Position numbers and translations under genes: made by a program. Positions 1 through 9,537 of a stretch of DNA of 60,718 bases are shown here, piece by piece. This DNA is from Lachnospiraceae bacterium. GTDB taxonomy: Bacteria; Bacillota; Clostridia; Lachnospirales; Lachnospiraceae. The DNA is taken from positions 1 to 60,718 of the forward strand of contig WRAQ01000016.1 of the NCBI GenBank assembly GCA_009780115.1, read 5' to 3'. Under the pieces are notes generated by a model. It was not told the origin of the DNA. It searched no databases and was given only the letters and a program-made list of their open reading frames with translations. Numbering within the stretch: the stretch's first letter is position 1; every line of letters begins with the position of its first letter.

Positions 1-645
1 TATGGCCGGGGCGGCGGAATTATTACCAATAACCAAAAGCTTTTTGACCAGATGAAAGAGTTAGTCCCTTTATACGAAGGATTTATGACTTACGGCGGAA
101 TGTCGGTGCGGGAAATGGAAGCTTTGACAATTGGCCTTGATGAAACGATGGATGAAGACATGATTAACCAAGGCCCGCAGTTTATTGCTTTTATGGCTGA
201 AGAACTGCTTAAGCGCAATATTCCGATTATTACCCCGCCCGGCGGCCTTGGCTGTCACTTAAATGCGATGAAATTCCTTGACCATATCCCGCGCGAAGAA
301 TACCGGGCCGGTGCCTTGGCCGCTTCACTTTATCTAGCCAGTGGTGTCCGTGGTATGGAACGCGGTACCGTTTCTGAAGACCGTAACCCTGACGGGACAG
401 ACCACCTTGCCAATATGGAGCTTCTGCGGCTTGCTTTGCCGCGCCGGGTTTTCACTATGTCACAGGTTAAATATACAGTGGACCGGATCGCCTGGCTTTA
501 TGACAACCGGCACTTGATTGGCGGCCTTAAATTTGTTGAAGAACCAAAAGTGCTCCGCTTTTTCCTTGGGCGCCTTGATGCAATAGGGGATTGGCCGGTC
601 AAACTAATGGAAAAATTCCGGGCTGATTTTGGTGATAGCTTATAG
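1..645 (+). CDS. beta-eliminating lyase, tyrosine phenol-lyase/tryptophanase family (3' part only)
   Basis: The frame is open from the first base of the window, so the N-terminal half, including the PLP-binding lysine, lies outside. About 214 residues remain. They match the C-terminal part of PLP-dependent tryptophanase/tyrosine phenol-lyase enzymes, which split tyrosine or tryptophan to phenol or indole, pyruvate and ammonia. Visible landmarks are YEGFMTYGG, GVRGMERG, LRLALPRR and EPKVLRFF. The MER triplet and the LRFF phenylalanine match residues I remember as typical of tyrosine phenol-lyase (Arg381, Phe448 in Citrobacter); tryptophanase has other residues there. Substrate choice therefore leans to tyrosine but is not settled. 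No terminator is visible before the next promoter. Confidence 0.8.
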   Translation, partial: YGRGGGIITNNQKLFDQMKELVPLYEGFMTYGGMSVREMEALTIGLDETMDEDMINQGPQFIAFMAEELLKRNIPIITPPGGLGCHLNAMKFLDHIPREEYRAGALAASLYLASGVRGMERGTVSEDRNPDGTDHLANMELLRLALPRRVFTMSQVKYTVDRIAWLYDNRHLIGGLKFVEEPKVLRFFLGRLDAIGDWPVKLMEKFRADFGDSL

Positions 646-710
646 AGCAAGATAGTGCTAAAACTAAGCAATATCGGATAACTGAATATCCTTAATTTGC
701 CTGCAATTAC

Positions 711-739
711 TTTACATTATGCAAAAAAGATGTTATAAT
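711..739 (+). promoter_or_regulatory. sigma-A-type promoter for the GGDEF-EAL gene
   Basis: TTTACA at 711-716 and a perfect TATAAT at 734-739 are separated by 17 bases. The predicted start is near 746, about 30 bases before the ATG at 778. Confidence 0.7.
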
Positions 740-777
740 CTTCATGGTAAGATATAACAATTCTTTTGGATGAAAAT

Positions 778-2454
778 ATGGATTGTGAAAAAAATCACGA
801 AGTATTATTACATAATTTTACCCTTGAATGTGCCAATGCAGTCAGATGGGAATACTGTTGCAAAACGAATACCATTTGGTTTAGCGATGAGTTTTATCAA
901 ATGACCGGTTTGGACGGGCAGAGATGGCGCTCAATTGTCAATCCTTATCTTAATGAAATTAAAGAGCAGGTAGTTGAGATTCTTGATGGAAGCCGGATTT
1001 TACTTTCGCTTATTGTAAATATTCAAGGTGCTGATGGAAAAGAGCATTGGTTTAATATCCGGGGCAAGTTTTTTGATGATGATAAGGCGATCTTATTCGG
1101 CGTATTAATTAATATCAACGAGCAGAAGAAGATAGAAAAGCGGCTTTGGGAATTGGCATATCGTGACGAAATGACCAATCTTTATCAATTAAATTATATA
1201 AAAGATCTTATTGCCGGCCGGATAGATGGTGTTAAATTAATCTATCCGGCTTTTATGACTCTTGATATTTGCGACTTTAGTGCCGTGAACGAAGCGTTTG
1301 GCCATGACCGTGGTAATCAGGTACTTGCCAAAGTATCAAAGCGGTTGCTTAAGTTATTTAAAGATGAGATTATTGTCCGCGTTAGCGGTGATGAGTTTTT
1401 AATTATTTTTAACCAGGTCAGAAAAGACAGTCAAATTATGAAAGCTGCCAAGGCTATCCTTTTCGATTTCAAGAAGCCGGTTAGTGAAGGTGAACATGAT
1501 TTTTATCTAAGTTTCAAAATCGGAATCACTGTTCCCGGCGAAAAAGAAATTGATAATGCCCGGTTTAGTGTTCACTTACAGGATGCGGAAATTGCCCTTC
1601 AGCGGGCGAAAGATGACGAGCGTAATGATATCTGTATTATTAATAATGATATCCGGAAAAACTTTGATGAAATGAATAGCTTGGCTTACAAACTTCGCAA
1701 AGCGGTTGAAGGAAATGATTTTGTCGTTTACTTTCAGCCCATTATTTCAACCAAAACGAAAAAGCTGATTGGTTGCGAGGCCTTAGTCAGATGGGTACAG
1801 CCGGACGGAAGCCTTATCAGCCCCTTGCGTTTTATTCCGGTTGCCGAAGAGCTAGGGTTAATAATCGACATCGGTGAATTTGTAATGGAAGAGTCAATGC
1901 GGGAGTTAAGCAAGTGGCTCAAATATGACCCTGATTTTTATGTTTCAATAAATGTTTCTTACCTTCAGTTTATTTCTGAAGGTTTTGTCAAGCGGTTAAA
2001 AGAACTGGTGAATTTTTATCAGGTACCCTATTCAGCAATTGATATTGAATTAACCGAAAGTATTTTTATAACTGATATGGAACATATGACGAAGTGTTTG
2101 AAAGAATTGCGGGATTTGGGAATTAAGGTTTCATTAGACGATTTTGGGACCGGATATTCATCACTTAGTTATTTAAAAAGGATTCCGCTTGATAATCTAA
2201 AAATTGACCGTGAATTTTTGCTGGATGTAGCCGAGAATGCTTCTTCAGCGGCGATTCTTCGGACTATTATATCTTTAGCCCGCGATTTGAACCTTTCGAT
2301 AACTGCTGAAGGTGTTGAAACCATTGAGCAATTATCATTGCTGGAAGAATATGGCTGTGATTTGCTGCAAGGTTTTTATTTTTCAAAGCCGGTCTTACCG
2401 GGGCAGATTGATTCGTTTCTTGCGGAAAAAGGAGAAAAGGTACTGATTGCATGA
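778..2454 (+). CDS. PAS-GGDEF-EAL cyclic-di-GMP signalling protein
   Basis: This predicted cytoplasmic protein makes and/or breaks cyclic di-GMP. Domain order is a PAS/PAC-like N-terminus (about residues 10-120, ending in an INEQKKIEKRL linker), a GGDEF domain whose signature reads SGDEF, and a complete EAL domain. The EAL part keeps EALVRW, the NVS and ELTES segments, LDDFGTGYSSL and the late AEGVET and QGFYFSKP motifs, so phosphodiesterase activity looks intact. SGDEF is a variant that may or may not keep cyclase activity. There is no membrane segment. The frame also opens at a TTG at 766; I prefer the ATG at 778 because a weak GGA lies 7 bases upstream. The HAD gene overlaps its stop by 4 bases, so the two are probably cotranscribed. 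Confidence 0.9.
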   Translation: MDCEKNHEVLLHNFTLECANAVRWEYCCKTNTIWFSDEFYQMTGLDGQRWRSIVNPYLNEIKEQVVEILDGSRILLSLIVNIQGADGKEHWFNIRGKFFDDDKAILFGVLININEQKKIEKRLWELAYRDEMTNLYQLNYIKDLIAGRIDGVKLIYPAFMTLDICDFSAVNEAFGHDRGNQVLAKVSKRLLKLFKDEIIVRVSGDEFLIIFNQVRKDSQIMKAAKAILFDFKKPVSEGEHDFYLSFKIGITVPGEKEIDNARFSVHLQDAEIALQRAKDDERNDICIINNDIRKNFDEMNSLAYKLRKAVEGNDFVVYFQPIISTKTKKLIGCEALVRWVQPDGSLISPLRFIPVAEELGLIIDIGEFVMEESMRELSKWLKYDPDFYVSINVSYLQFISEGFVKRLKELVNFYQVPYSAIDIELTESIFITDMEHMTKCLKELRDLGIKVSLDDFGTGYSSLSYLKRIPLDNLKIDREFLLDVAENASSAAILRTIISLARDLNLSITAEGVETIEQLSLLEEYGCDLLQGFYFSKPVLPGQIDSFLAEKGEKVLIA

Positions 2455-3068
2455 TAAAAAATATTGTTTTTGATATTGGTAATGTATTAGCCGGATTTAA
2501 CTGGCAGGAATTTTATTCCCGTTTTGGCTTTTCTGATGAAATCCAGGAGCGGTTGGCTGATTGTACAGTTCGCGGCCCGCTATGGGCGGAGATGGATCAT
2601 GGCGTAATGGGGCACCAGGAGATTCTTGCGGCTTTTAAGCAGTATGACCCTAGCCTTATCAAAGAGATTGATATTGTCTTTCAAGATTTAAAGGGAATGA
2701 TTAAGCGTTATGATTATACTATTCCCTGGATTAATGAATTAAAAGAACAAGGCTACAAAGTCTATATCATTTCAAATATATTCGCCAAGATGATTCATGA
2801 TTGTGCAGAAGAGTTAAACTTCATTTCTTTAGTTGACGGGGCGGTCCTGTCATATCAGGAAAAAGTTATTAAACCGGATTCAAAGATATACCGCCTGTTT
2901 CTTGAACGTTATGACCTTAATGCAAATGAGTGCATCTTTATTGATGATTTGGAAAGAAATATCAATGCCGCCCGTAATATCGGCATTCCCGGTATCGTTT
3001 TTGAATCTTATCAGCAGGCATATGCCGACCTAAAGCGAATGACAATGGTCGAATCAAATCGGGTATGA
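2451..3068 (+). CDS. HAD superfamily phosphatase, subfamily IA (YihX-like)
   Basis: A 205-residue haloacid-dehalogenase hydrolase. Motif I is FDIGNVL; the second catalytic Asp is replaced, as in the YihX-like glucose-1-phosphate phosphatase branch. Motif II is IISN, the motif III lysine lies in EKVIKPDSKIY, and motif IV is FIDDLERN. The cap is the short helical type. The start ATG overlaps the stop of the GGDEF-EAL gene (ATGA), so expression is probably coupled. The substrate cannot be read from the sequence; small sugar phosphates or nucleotides are typical. Confidence 0.85.
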   Translation: MIKNIVFDIGNVLAGFNWQEFYSRFGFSDEIQERLADCTVRGPLWAEMDHGVMGHQEILAAFKQYDPSLIKEIDIVFQDLKGMIKRYDYTIPWINELKEQGYKVYIISNIFAKMIHDCAEELNFISLVDGAVLSYQEKVIKPDSKIYRLFLERYDLNANECIFIDDLERNINAARNIGIPGIVFESYQQAYADLKRMTMVESNRV

Positions 3069-3110
3069 GTAGTCTCATCCGCTGTACGAGCTGCGTTTTT
3101 TTCAGGATTT

Positions 3111-3149
3111 ATATAAAACAAGCAGGCATTAAGCCTGCTTGTTTTATAT
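3111..3149. terminator. bidirectional intrinsic terminator
   Basis: A near-perfect inverted repeat (arms 3111-3127 and 3133-3149, loop ATTAA) with A-rich and T-rich flanks sits between the convergent HAD and chemoreceptor genes and can stop transcription from both sides. Confidence 0.85.
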
Positions 3150-3175
3150 AGTAGTGAAAGGGTTTCCTATTTTAT

Positions 3176-4903
3176 TTATAACTGAAATTTGCCAACCGAT
3201 TCTGATAATTCGTGAGCTATATTTGATGTTTCTTTCATATTGCCAACGATTGTCTGGGCATTCATAGAAATATCGGTTGTTTGTTCGGCAACAACACTGG
3301 TCGTCCGCGCGCCTTCCTGTGCGGCGGAGGATACTTCATTAATTGCCCGCATTAATACTTGGACAGAGGCAAGTAACTCTTCGGAAGTAGCACTTAAGTC
3401 ACTGGTCATATCACTAATATAAATAGCATCATTGGTATAAGAATCAGCGGCTGTTAACATGTCGTTATAATCTTTCATAACATCTTGAGAAACAAAGTTA
3501 AGGAGATTAGAAGAACTTGTTGCAAGCGCATTAACTGCTGACATAACAACTTTGGTGATTGCCTGAATTTGGGTAACAGTATTCTTTGAGTTGTCGGCAA
3601 GGGCGCTGATTTCATTAGCAACAACCGCGAAACCACGGCCTGCTTCACCGGCTCTTGCTGCTTCTATTGAAGCATTAAGGGCAAGCAATGTTGTTTGGCT
3701 GGTAATACCAAGAATAGCATCAGCCAAAGCATTAATTTCGTCAACGGCTTTAGAATCTTCAAGAGCCTGCTCAAGTGATTTCTTAATGTCGCTAAAAATT
3801 TGGTTTGATTTGTCAATTGAGGAATTGACATTCCGGCCAAGTTCAGCAGCGCGGGTATGAATATCGCCGGATTTGGTCGCCCCGTCTTCAGCTTTTTCAG
3901 CAACGGTTTCAACGGCACGTTCAATTTCAGCAGCGGTAGCATTCATTTCTTCAGCGCTGGCACCGGTTTCTTCCATTCCGGCACTAAGTTCTTCGGTGGC
4001 GGCGGAGGTATCGGTAATCCGGTCATTAAGTTCATTTAAGGTGTTATTAGTGCTGTTAACTGAATTATCTAAAACATTAGCCGCATGTTTAATTTCACCG
4101 ACAGTTTCCACGAGTTCTTCACGCATTTTATGGACATTGCGGGCAAGGGCACCAAATTCTTCCTTTTGCTTTCTAAAGTTTTCTTCTACCTCGACTGTTA
4201 AGTCGCCTTTGGCAATTCTATCGGTGACATGGCTGACTTTTTTCAGTGAACTGGAAATGATAGTTGAAATCAGGATGCCTAAACCAATTGCAACGATTAC
4301 CATTGCAATGATAATGATGATGGTGGAAGTAGTTGCGCTGTCAAATGCATCTTCGGCTTCAATAAGTTTTTCTTCGGCAAGATATTTTTCATAGGCAAGC
4401 ATCTTATCAAGCTGTACGCGTAAGTCAGCAAGAATGCCGACGTATTCTCCGTCATTTAATTCAGAAGCAGCAGCATAATCCCCGGCGGTAACTAAATTAA
4501 GGACATTAGTGCGCGAGGTCCGGAATTTGCCGAGAATATCTTGCAATACTGCAAAATCGGCGGTGAGGACCGGGTCATTATTAAGGATACTTTCATAAAA
4601 AGAAAGATTTTCATTGTTGATGTTAGAAAGATTGTTGATATTGTTAATGCTGTCTTGAACAAGATGTGCATACGTTGGGTTTAAGGCCCGGTTAGTATTA
4701 GAGGCAACTTGGTTAAGATTGGATTTGACTTCTTCCAATGCAATAGTCCCTTGCATATTAATATTGAAAATTTCCTGGCTGTAACTGTTAAGTTCACCCA
4801 TACTTTGGATACTGATGAGACCAATTGCAACCATTGCAATAATCATAATAAAGAAAGAGCCTAATAACTTAACTGACATCTTAAGGTTTCTGATAAATTT
4901 CAT
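3176..4903 (-). CDS. methyl-accepting chemotaxis protein
   Basis: A membrane chemoreceptor of 575 residues. It has a first membrane helix (about 11-33), a roughly 150-residue external helical ligand domain, a second membrane helix (about 190-215), HAMP, and a cytoplasmic signalling coiled coil. The conserved hairpin tip ([20 protein letters not shown], then AVVANEI) is intact, so coupling to CheW and CheA is expected. A longer frame begins at a TTG at 4951, but the ATG at 4903 is preceded by GGAGGA at the right distance, so it is preferred. The ligand is not predictable. No che genes are in the window. Confidence 0.93.
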   Translation of the reverse strand: MKFIRNLKMSVKLLGSFFIMIIAMVAIGLISIQSMGELNSYSQEIFNINMQGTIALEEVKSNLNQVASNTNRALNPTYAHLVQDSINNINNLSNINNENLSFYESILNNDPVLTADFAVLQDILGKFRTSRTNVLNLVTAGDYAAASELNDGEYVGILADLRVQLDKMLAYEKYLAEEKLIEAEDAFDSATTSTIIIIIAMVIVAIGLGILISTIISSSLKKVSHVTDRIAKGDLTVEVEENFRKQKEEFGALARNVHKMREELVETVGEIKHAANVLDNSVNSTNNTLNELNDRITDTSAATEELSAGMEETGASAEEMNATAAEIERAVETVAEKAEDGATKSGDIHTRAAELGRNVNSSIDKSNQIFSDIKKSLEQALEDSKAVDEINALADAILGITSQTTLLALNASIEAARAGEAGRGFAVVANEISALADNSKNTVTQIQAITKVVMSAVNALATSSSNLLNFVSQDVMKDYNDMLTAADSYTNDAIYISDMTSDLSATSEELLASVQVLMRAINEVSSAAQEGARTTSVVAEQTTDISMNAQTIVGNMKETSNIAHELSESVGKFQL

Positions 4904-4962
4904 AATAAATTCCTCCATTAATACACAAATATTAAGGTAATATATTTCCAAAACTTAAAATT

Positions 4963-4991
4963 ATTATAGCCCAGCTAAGATTAATAGTCAA
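4963..4991 (-). promoter_or_regulatory. sigma-A-type promoter for the chemoreceptor gene
   Basis: On the minus strand TTGACT (4986-4991) and TATAAT (4963-4968) are 17 bases apart, about 60 bases upstream of the ATG at 4903. The rest of the 4904-5212 divergent gap is AT-rich; I see no clear promoter for the kinase gene on the other strand. Confidence 0.75.
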
Positions 4992-5212
4992 GTTAATATT
5001 TTCAGGCATTATTTAACAGATTATTTAAAATTGTTTAACAAAGATAAGAGGATGGACAAATAATTAAAATTATGTCATTATATTTATATGTAGTAATCGT
5101 GTCAATGTGTCGGCCTGCAGTGGTGCTTGGCAAGGATACTTAGTTTTTTTGTTGAGAGGATTTACATAATTGCGTATTTCCTGGCAAAAAAGGGAAATGA
5201 GGTTGGAAAATC

Positions 5213-7213
5213 ATGAAAAAAGCAAAAAAAAGCCGGATTCTCGTTGTTGATGACGAAAATACGAATCTTGTGATGTTGAAGCATATTTTGAGTCCTGAAT
5301 ATCATGTTTATGCATCAACAAACGGAGAAGATGCAATTGAGGCGGCGGCCGAATTACTTCCTGATATTATTTTGCTTGATATTGTTATGCCTGGTTTGGA
5401 CGGATATGATGTGATCTCCAAGCTTAAAATCATCGAAGGGACGAAAAATATTCCCGTGATATTCTTAACCGGAATGACAACTCCCGAAGATGAAATAAAA
5501 GGGTTGAACTATGGTGCGGTTGATTACATATTCAAACCTTTTTCCCGCGACCTGCTTTTGAAACGAATCGAAATTCATCTCTTATTGGAAGCGCAGAAAC
5601 TATCATTGAAGCTCTATAGCAATGCTTTGGAAAAAACCGTTGCCGAAAAATCGCGGGCGATGGAGCAGGCGAAGCTGGCGAGCAAAGCAAAGAGTGATTT
5701 TCTTTCTACGATGTCTCATGAAATCAGAACCCCGATGAATGCGATTATCGGGCTTACGGCCATCGGGAAAAAAACACGGGATATTGATGAAATTCATTAT
5801 TCCTTAAATAAGATTGATGATGCTTCATCCCACTTGCTGGGAATTATTAATGATATTCTTGATATGGCAAAAATTGAAGCCGACAAGCTTGAGCTTTCTC
5901 CGGTTGAGTTTATTTTTGACCGTTTGATTCAAAAAGTAACGCCCCTTGTTAATTTCCGGATTGATGAAAAACAGCAAATATTAGCGGTCAATATTGATCA
6001 AAATATACCGCGTTTTCTAATCGGCGACGATCAGCGCCTTGCCCAGGTAATTATGAATCTGATGGGTAACGCGGTGAAATTCACACCTGTGGGCGGGAAG
6101 ATTTTATTTTCAGCTTCATTAATTAAGGAAGACGATAATGGCTGTGAATTAGAAATAGAAGTTTCCGACAATGGTATTGGTATCCCGCCGAAAAAACAAG
6201 AAAAGTTGTTCAATATGTTTGAACAGGCAGAAAGCGGGACCAGCCGTGAGTATGGCGGGACAGGGCTTGGGCTTGCTATTTCCAAACGGATTGTTGAACT
6301 GATGGGCGGCCGGATTTGGGTTGAATCTGAACCGGATAAAGGGTCACGGTTTATTTTTAGGATAAAGGCAAAACGCGGTGATACAAATCCCCGCTCATTA
6401 CTTGCACCAGGTGTCAATTGGGAATCGGTCCGCATTCTTGTTGTTGATGATTTGTCTGAAACCCGTACTCAATTCAGTGAAATGTTCGGCCAGTTGAATA
6501 TTAGCTGTGATTTAGCAAAAGACGGGCTTGAAGCTTGCCGCTTAATTGAAGAACGCGGCGAATATGATATATATTTTGTCGATTGGCAGATGCCCGGAAT
6601 GAATGGAATTGAGCTGACAAAACATATTAAAAGTCTTAAAGGCCGGCCTTCGGTAGTGGTAATGATTACGTCAATGGACTGGGAACAGATTAAAGGTGAT
6701 GCGATAAAGGCCGGTATTGATAAACATTTGCTTAAACCGTTATTTTCTTCATCAATTATTGATTACTTGAATGAGTATCTTGGTGCGGTACCCGGCCGGA
6801 ATACTGATATTGAAAATGTAAGCGATTTATTTGAAGGAAAAAAAATGCTTCTTGCCGAGGACGTAGAAATTAATCGTGAAATACTGATTGCCTTGTTGAA
6901 AGATACCGGACTTGACATTGACTGTGCCGAAAATGGCGAAGAAGCCCTGAATAAAATCAAAGCGGCCCCTGACAAGTATGATATCATATTTATGGATGTG
7001 CAAATGCCGAAAATGGACGGGTATGAAGCAACACGCAATATTCGCGCCCTGCCTGACCCGCATATCACGAAATTGCCGGTGATTGCAATGACGGCAAACG
7101 TTTTTAAGAGCGATATAGACGAATGTATAAGCGCCGGAATGGATGACCACCTTGGAAAACCGCTGGATATCGGGCGGGTGATGGAAGTACTTAGGTCTTA
7201 TTTGAAAAAGTGA
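5213..7213 (+). CDS. soluble hybrid histidine kinase with three receiver domains
   Basis: A 666-residue cytoplasmic signalling protein without membrane segments. Order: N-terminal receiver (about 9-122, phospho-Asp in LLDIVMPGLDG), a coiled coil, HisKA with the phospho-His at about 169 in MSHEIRTPMN, HATPase_c with N, G1 and G2 boxes (NAVKFTP, DNGIGIP, GTGLGLAISK), a second receiver (about 407-525, FVDWQMPGMNG) and a third (about 545-663, FMDVQMPKMDG, with T and K of the switch in AMTAN and GKPL). The N-terminal receiver implies that another kinase controls it. A GAGG about 10 bases before the ATG serves as SD. It is divergent from the chemoreceptor. Its final partner (Hpt or DNA-binding regulator) is not in the window. 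Confidence 0.9.
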   Translation: MKKAKKSRILVVDDENTNLVMLKHILSPEYHVYASTNGEDAIEAAAELLPDIILLDIVMPGLDGYDVISKLKIIEGTKNIPVIFLTGMTTPEDEIKGLNYGAVDYIFKPFSRDLLLKRIEIHLLLEAQKLSLKLYSNALEKTVAEKSRAMEQAKLASKAKSDFLSTMSHEIRTPMNAIIGLTAIGKKTRDIDEIHYSLNKIDDASSHLLGIINDILDMAKIEADKLELSPVEFIFDRLIQKVTPLVNFRIDEKQQILAVNIDQNIPRFLIGDDQRLAQVIMNLMGNAVKFTPVGGKILFSASLIKEDDNGCELEIEVSDNGIGIPPKKQEKLFNMFEQAESGTSREYGGTGLGLAISKRIVELMGGRIWVESEPDKGSRFIFRIKAKRGDTNPRSLLAPGVNWESVRILVVDDLSETRTQFSEMFGQLNISCDLAKDGLEACRLIEERGEYDIYFVDWQMPGMNGIELTKHIKSLKGRPSVVVMITSMDWEQIKGDAIKAGIDKHLLKPLFSSSIIDYLNEYLGAVPGRNTDIENVSDLFEGKKMLLAEDVEINREILIALLKDTGLDIDCAENGEEALNKIKAAPDKYDIIFMDVQMPKMDGYEATRNIRALPDPHITKLPVIAMTANVFKSDIDECISAGMDDHLGKPLDIGRVMEVLRSYLKK

Positions 7214-7217
7214 CATA

Positions 7218-8234
7218 TTAAGGACGGAATATCCCCACATTCGGTGCCCCATACAACGAGGTCCGGTAAGTTGTCACTTCATCACCGAACTCTTGGAAAT
7301 ATACATATCGTGAAGTCATGTTGATATTATTATGGTTGCCTTCGCGGATTATTTCCTGATTGCGCCCGTCAAGATCCATTCTAATCAAAGCCGGTTCGCT
7401 GCGGGAATTTTTCTGATAAAAGATAACCCCGTTCCCGATGTTGTAAAGGTCAACCCGGTCGTTAGTAAGGATTTCGATAGTATTATCAAAAACCGAATAA
7501 CGGCACAACCGGTAATTATTATCAAGATCCATGAAATAAATATAACCACCCTCATATATTGCTTTATAAGTATTAGCTTCAAATATAACCTGGGAAAATC
7601 CGGACTGGACATCAAGGGCGTAGACGAAATGGTCAGTTTCAGTACGGGAATAATAAATAAGGCCGTTCACGAATGATGAAGGGTTGATGATTTCGCCGCT
7701 TACCTGCCGGTCGCCTTCCCCGTCTGTGCCAATCCGAAAAAGCTGATTCTGGCGGCGGTTATCTCTTGGGTCAAAATTCTGATAAAAAATTTCATTGCCG
7801 CAAAGAGTTGCAGTCACAACTGAATTAGCTTTTAAAGTTTTGATATCCCGCCCGTTTATCCGGCTGCGGTATAAGCCGGGCTGGGCCCGGAAAAGGCCAA
7901 AACCTTCACCGGTAAAGCGGCTCGTACCCTGGCAAAAATAGATATAATCACCGCCGACATTAATCGAAGAGACATTTAATTCGTTTAATCGTTTTACTTC
8001 CGTTTCATCAACGTTCATAACATAGAGATTTCCATTATCATAACTATTAGAAAAATAAACCTTACCACCCGCTTCACAAAAAAGTCCGCCATTGTGCAAA
8101 TTGCCGGCTGTATTTCCGGCAAGATAAGCCGGGTTTGGCACCATCGTTTCCGGAAGAAGGCTGTATATAAGCCCGCCAATCAGCGCGGCGGTTATGATAA
8201 TTGCGATTGAGGAATAAATTATTTTTTTCTTCAT
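7218..8234 (-). CDS. membrane-anchored beta-propeller protein (DUF5050-like)
   Basis: 338 residues with one N-terminal membrane helix (MKKKIIYSS start, then a hydrophobic stretch) and an extracellular region of repeated short strands such as GGKVYFSN, GDYIYF, GLIYYS, GGYIYFMD and YVYFQE. This is the pattern of DUF5050-type six-bladed propellers. Function is unknown; a role in envelope sensing or binding is only a guess. A TTG at 8270 opens the same frame, but the ATG at 8234 leads directly into the signal anchor and sits at the predicted transcription start. Its stop lies 4 bases from the stop of the convergent kinase gene. Confidence 0.75.
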   Translation of the reverse strand: MKKKIIYSSIAIIITAALIGGLIYSLLPETMVPNPAYLAGNTAGNLHNGGLFCEAGGKVYFSNSYDNGNLYVMNVDETEVKRLNELNVSSINVGGDYIYFCQGTSRFTGEGFGLFRAQPGLYRSRINGRDIKTLKANSVVTATLCGNEIFYQNFDPRDNRRQNQLFRIGTDGEGDRQVSGEIINPSSFVNGLIYYSRTETDHFVYALDVQSGFSQVIFEANTYKAIYEGGYIYFMDLDNNYRLCRYSVFDNTIEILTNDRVDLYNIGNGVIFYQKNSRSEPALIRMDLDGRNQEIIREGNHNNINMTSRYVYFQEFGDEVTTYRTSLYGAPNVGIFRP

Positions 8235-8240
8235 GATACC

Positions 8241-8270
8241 ATTATATATGAAATCTTTATCCACTTGCAA
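8241..8270 (-). promoter_or_regulatory. promoter predicted to give a leaderless mRNA
   Basis: On the minus strand TTGCAA (8265-8270), an 18-base spacer and a perfect TATAAT (8241-8246) place the expected start at 8234, the A of the ATG. No SD sequence is present upstream of that ATG. Confidence 0.5.
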
Positions 8271-8307
8271 GCGTGAGTTTTATGGTTTAAAATTGTATTA
8301 TGAAAGT

Positions 8308-8369
8308 ATGAAGAGATTTTCTAAGTTTGCATCCGGTGGAATGCAAACAAAGGAAATCTAAAACTTCAT
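8308..8369 (+). repeat. family 2 hairpin repeat, copy 1
   Basis: Nested inverted repeat: outer ATGAAG/CTTCAT, middle AGATTT/AAATCT, inner GTTTGCAT/ATGCAAAC around an 8-base loop. It shares the left half GAAGAGATTTTCTAAG with the copies at 11056 and 58233. It lies just upstream of pheA and ends 16 bases before the chosen start. Confidence 0.75.
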
Positions 8370-8385
8370 GGTAATTGGAGTTAAT

Positions 8386-9510
8386 ATGGAACTAGGTGAA
8401 TTACGAAAGCAAATCGATGAAATTGATGACAAGATAGTATCATTATATAAGCAACGGATGGCGGTATCCGGGCAGGTGGCAGAGGACAAAATCCGGACCG
8501 GGCTTCCGGTTTTTGACCCCCGGCGGGAAAAAGAAAAAATAGCTTGCCTTACTGAAAAAATTGAAACGGACTTCGAACGAAAGGCAATAGCCGGGTTATT
8601 TTCCCAGATAATGGCAGTCAGCCGAAAATTACAATATCGCCTTATAGCGGAAAAAGGACAAGCGGAGTATGTTTCCCTTACGGCAGTCGAAAGTCTTGAT
8701 TCCAAAAATGCCCGTGTTGTTTTTCAGGGGGCCGAAGGCTCATTTTCACAAACAGCAATGGAAGCTTATTTCGGGCCGGAGGTTGATAATTTTCATGTTG
8801 AAACTTTCAAAGATGCGATGGCGGCGCTTGCCGGGGGAAAAGCTGATTTTGCGGTTTTGCCCCTTGAAAACTCGACAGCCGGTTATGTTGCAGAAGTTTA
8901 TGATTTATTGACCCGGTTCGATAATTATATCGTTGCTGAACAAGAGTTATTAATTGAACATTGCCTGTTGGGGCATAAAGGGAGCCGGATTTCCGATATC
9001 ACAGCCGTTTATTCGCACCCGATGTCACTTCTTCAGTCGGCAGAATATTTGGACAAATTTCCCAAGTGGCGGAAAGTTGCCTGTGAAAACAATGCCTTTG
9101 CCGCCCGGATTGTTGCTGATAGCAAAGAAAACATCGTAGCAATAGCCGGGAAGAAAGCGGCTGAAGTATATGGTTTGGAGATTTTAGAAACCGGGATAAA
9201 CCATTCAGCGACGAATACAACCAGATTTATTATTGTATCGAATGAGCGGATTTACCGTCGTAATGCTGATAAAATTACTATCTGCTTCGAAGTGCCGCAC
9301 CAAAGCGGTTCACTTTATCAGATGTTATCACATTTTATCTTTAATGGCTTAAATTTGAGCCGGATTGAAAGCCGGCCGATTCCTGAACGCGATTGGGAAT
9401 ATCGTTTTTTCGTTGATTTTGCGGGCAATCTCACCGATAGTTCGGTTAGGAATGCCCTGCATGGCCTCGCGGTTGAAGCAGTGAATCTTAGGATATTGGG
9501 GAATTATTAA
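8386..9510 (+). CDS. pheA: bifunctional chorismate mutase / prephenate dehydratase
   Basis: Converts chorismate to prephenate and then phenylpyruvate for phenylalanine synthesis in the cytoplasm. Residues 1-90 are an AroQ-class chorismate mutase (LRKQIDEIDDKIV, DPRREKE). The dehydratase domain follows with FQGAEGSFSQ, LPLENSTAGYV and the TNTTRF catalytic motif. A C-terminal ACT domain with GSLYQML and ESRP suggests feedback inhibition by phenylalanine. TTGGAG lies 5 bases before the ATG at 8386; an in-frame ATG at 8368 has no SD and falls inside the family 2 repeat. It is followed closely by the polyphosphate genes. Confidence 0.95.
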   Translation: MELGELRKQIDEIDDKIVSLYKQRMAVSGQVAEDKIRTGLPVFDPRREKEKIACLTEKIETDFERKAIAGLFSQIMAVSRKLQYRLIAEKGQAEYVSLTAVESLDSKNARVVFQGAEGSFSQTAMEAYFGPEVDNFHVETFKDAMAALAGGKADFAVLPLENSTAGYVAEVYDLLTRFDNYIVAEQELLIEHCLLGHKGSRISDITAVYSHPMSLLQSAEYLDKFPKWRKVACENNAFAARIVADSKENIVAIAGKKAAEVYGLEILETGINHSATNTTRFIIVSNERIYRRNADKITICFEVPHQSGSLYQMLSHFIFNGLNLSRIESRPIPERDWEYRFFVDFAGNLTDSSVRNALHGLAVEAVNLRILGNY

Positions 9511-9537
9511 TAAATTTTATTATGAAGAGAAACTAAT

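Noticed and set aside
3873-4394. 173-codon plus-strand ORF opposite the chemoreceptor
   Set aside because: It is the antisense shadow of a repetitive Ala/Ser-rich coiled-coil gene and lacks an SD and family motifs.
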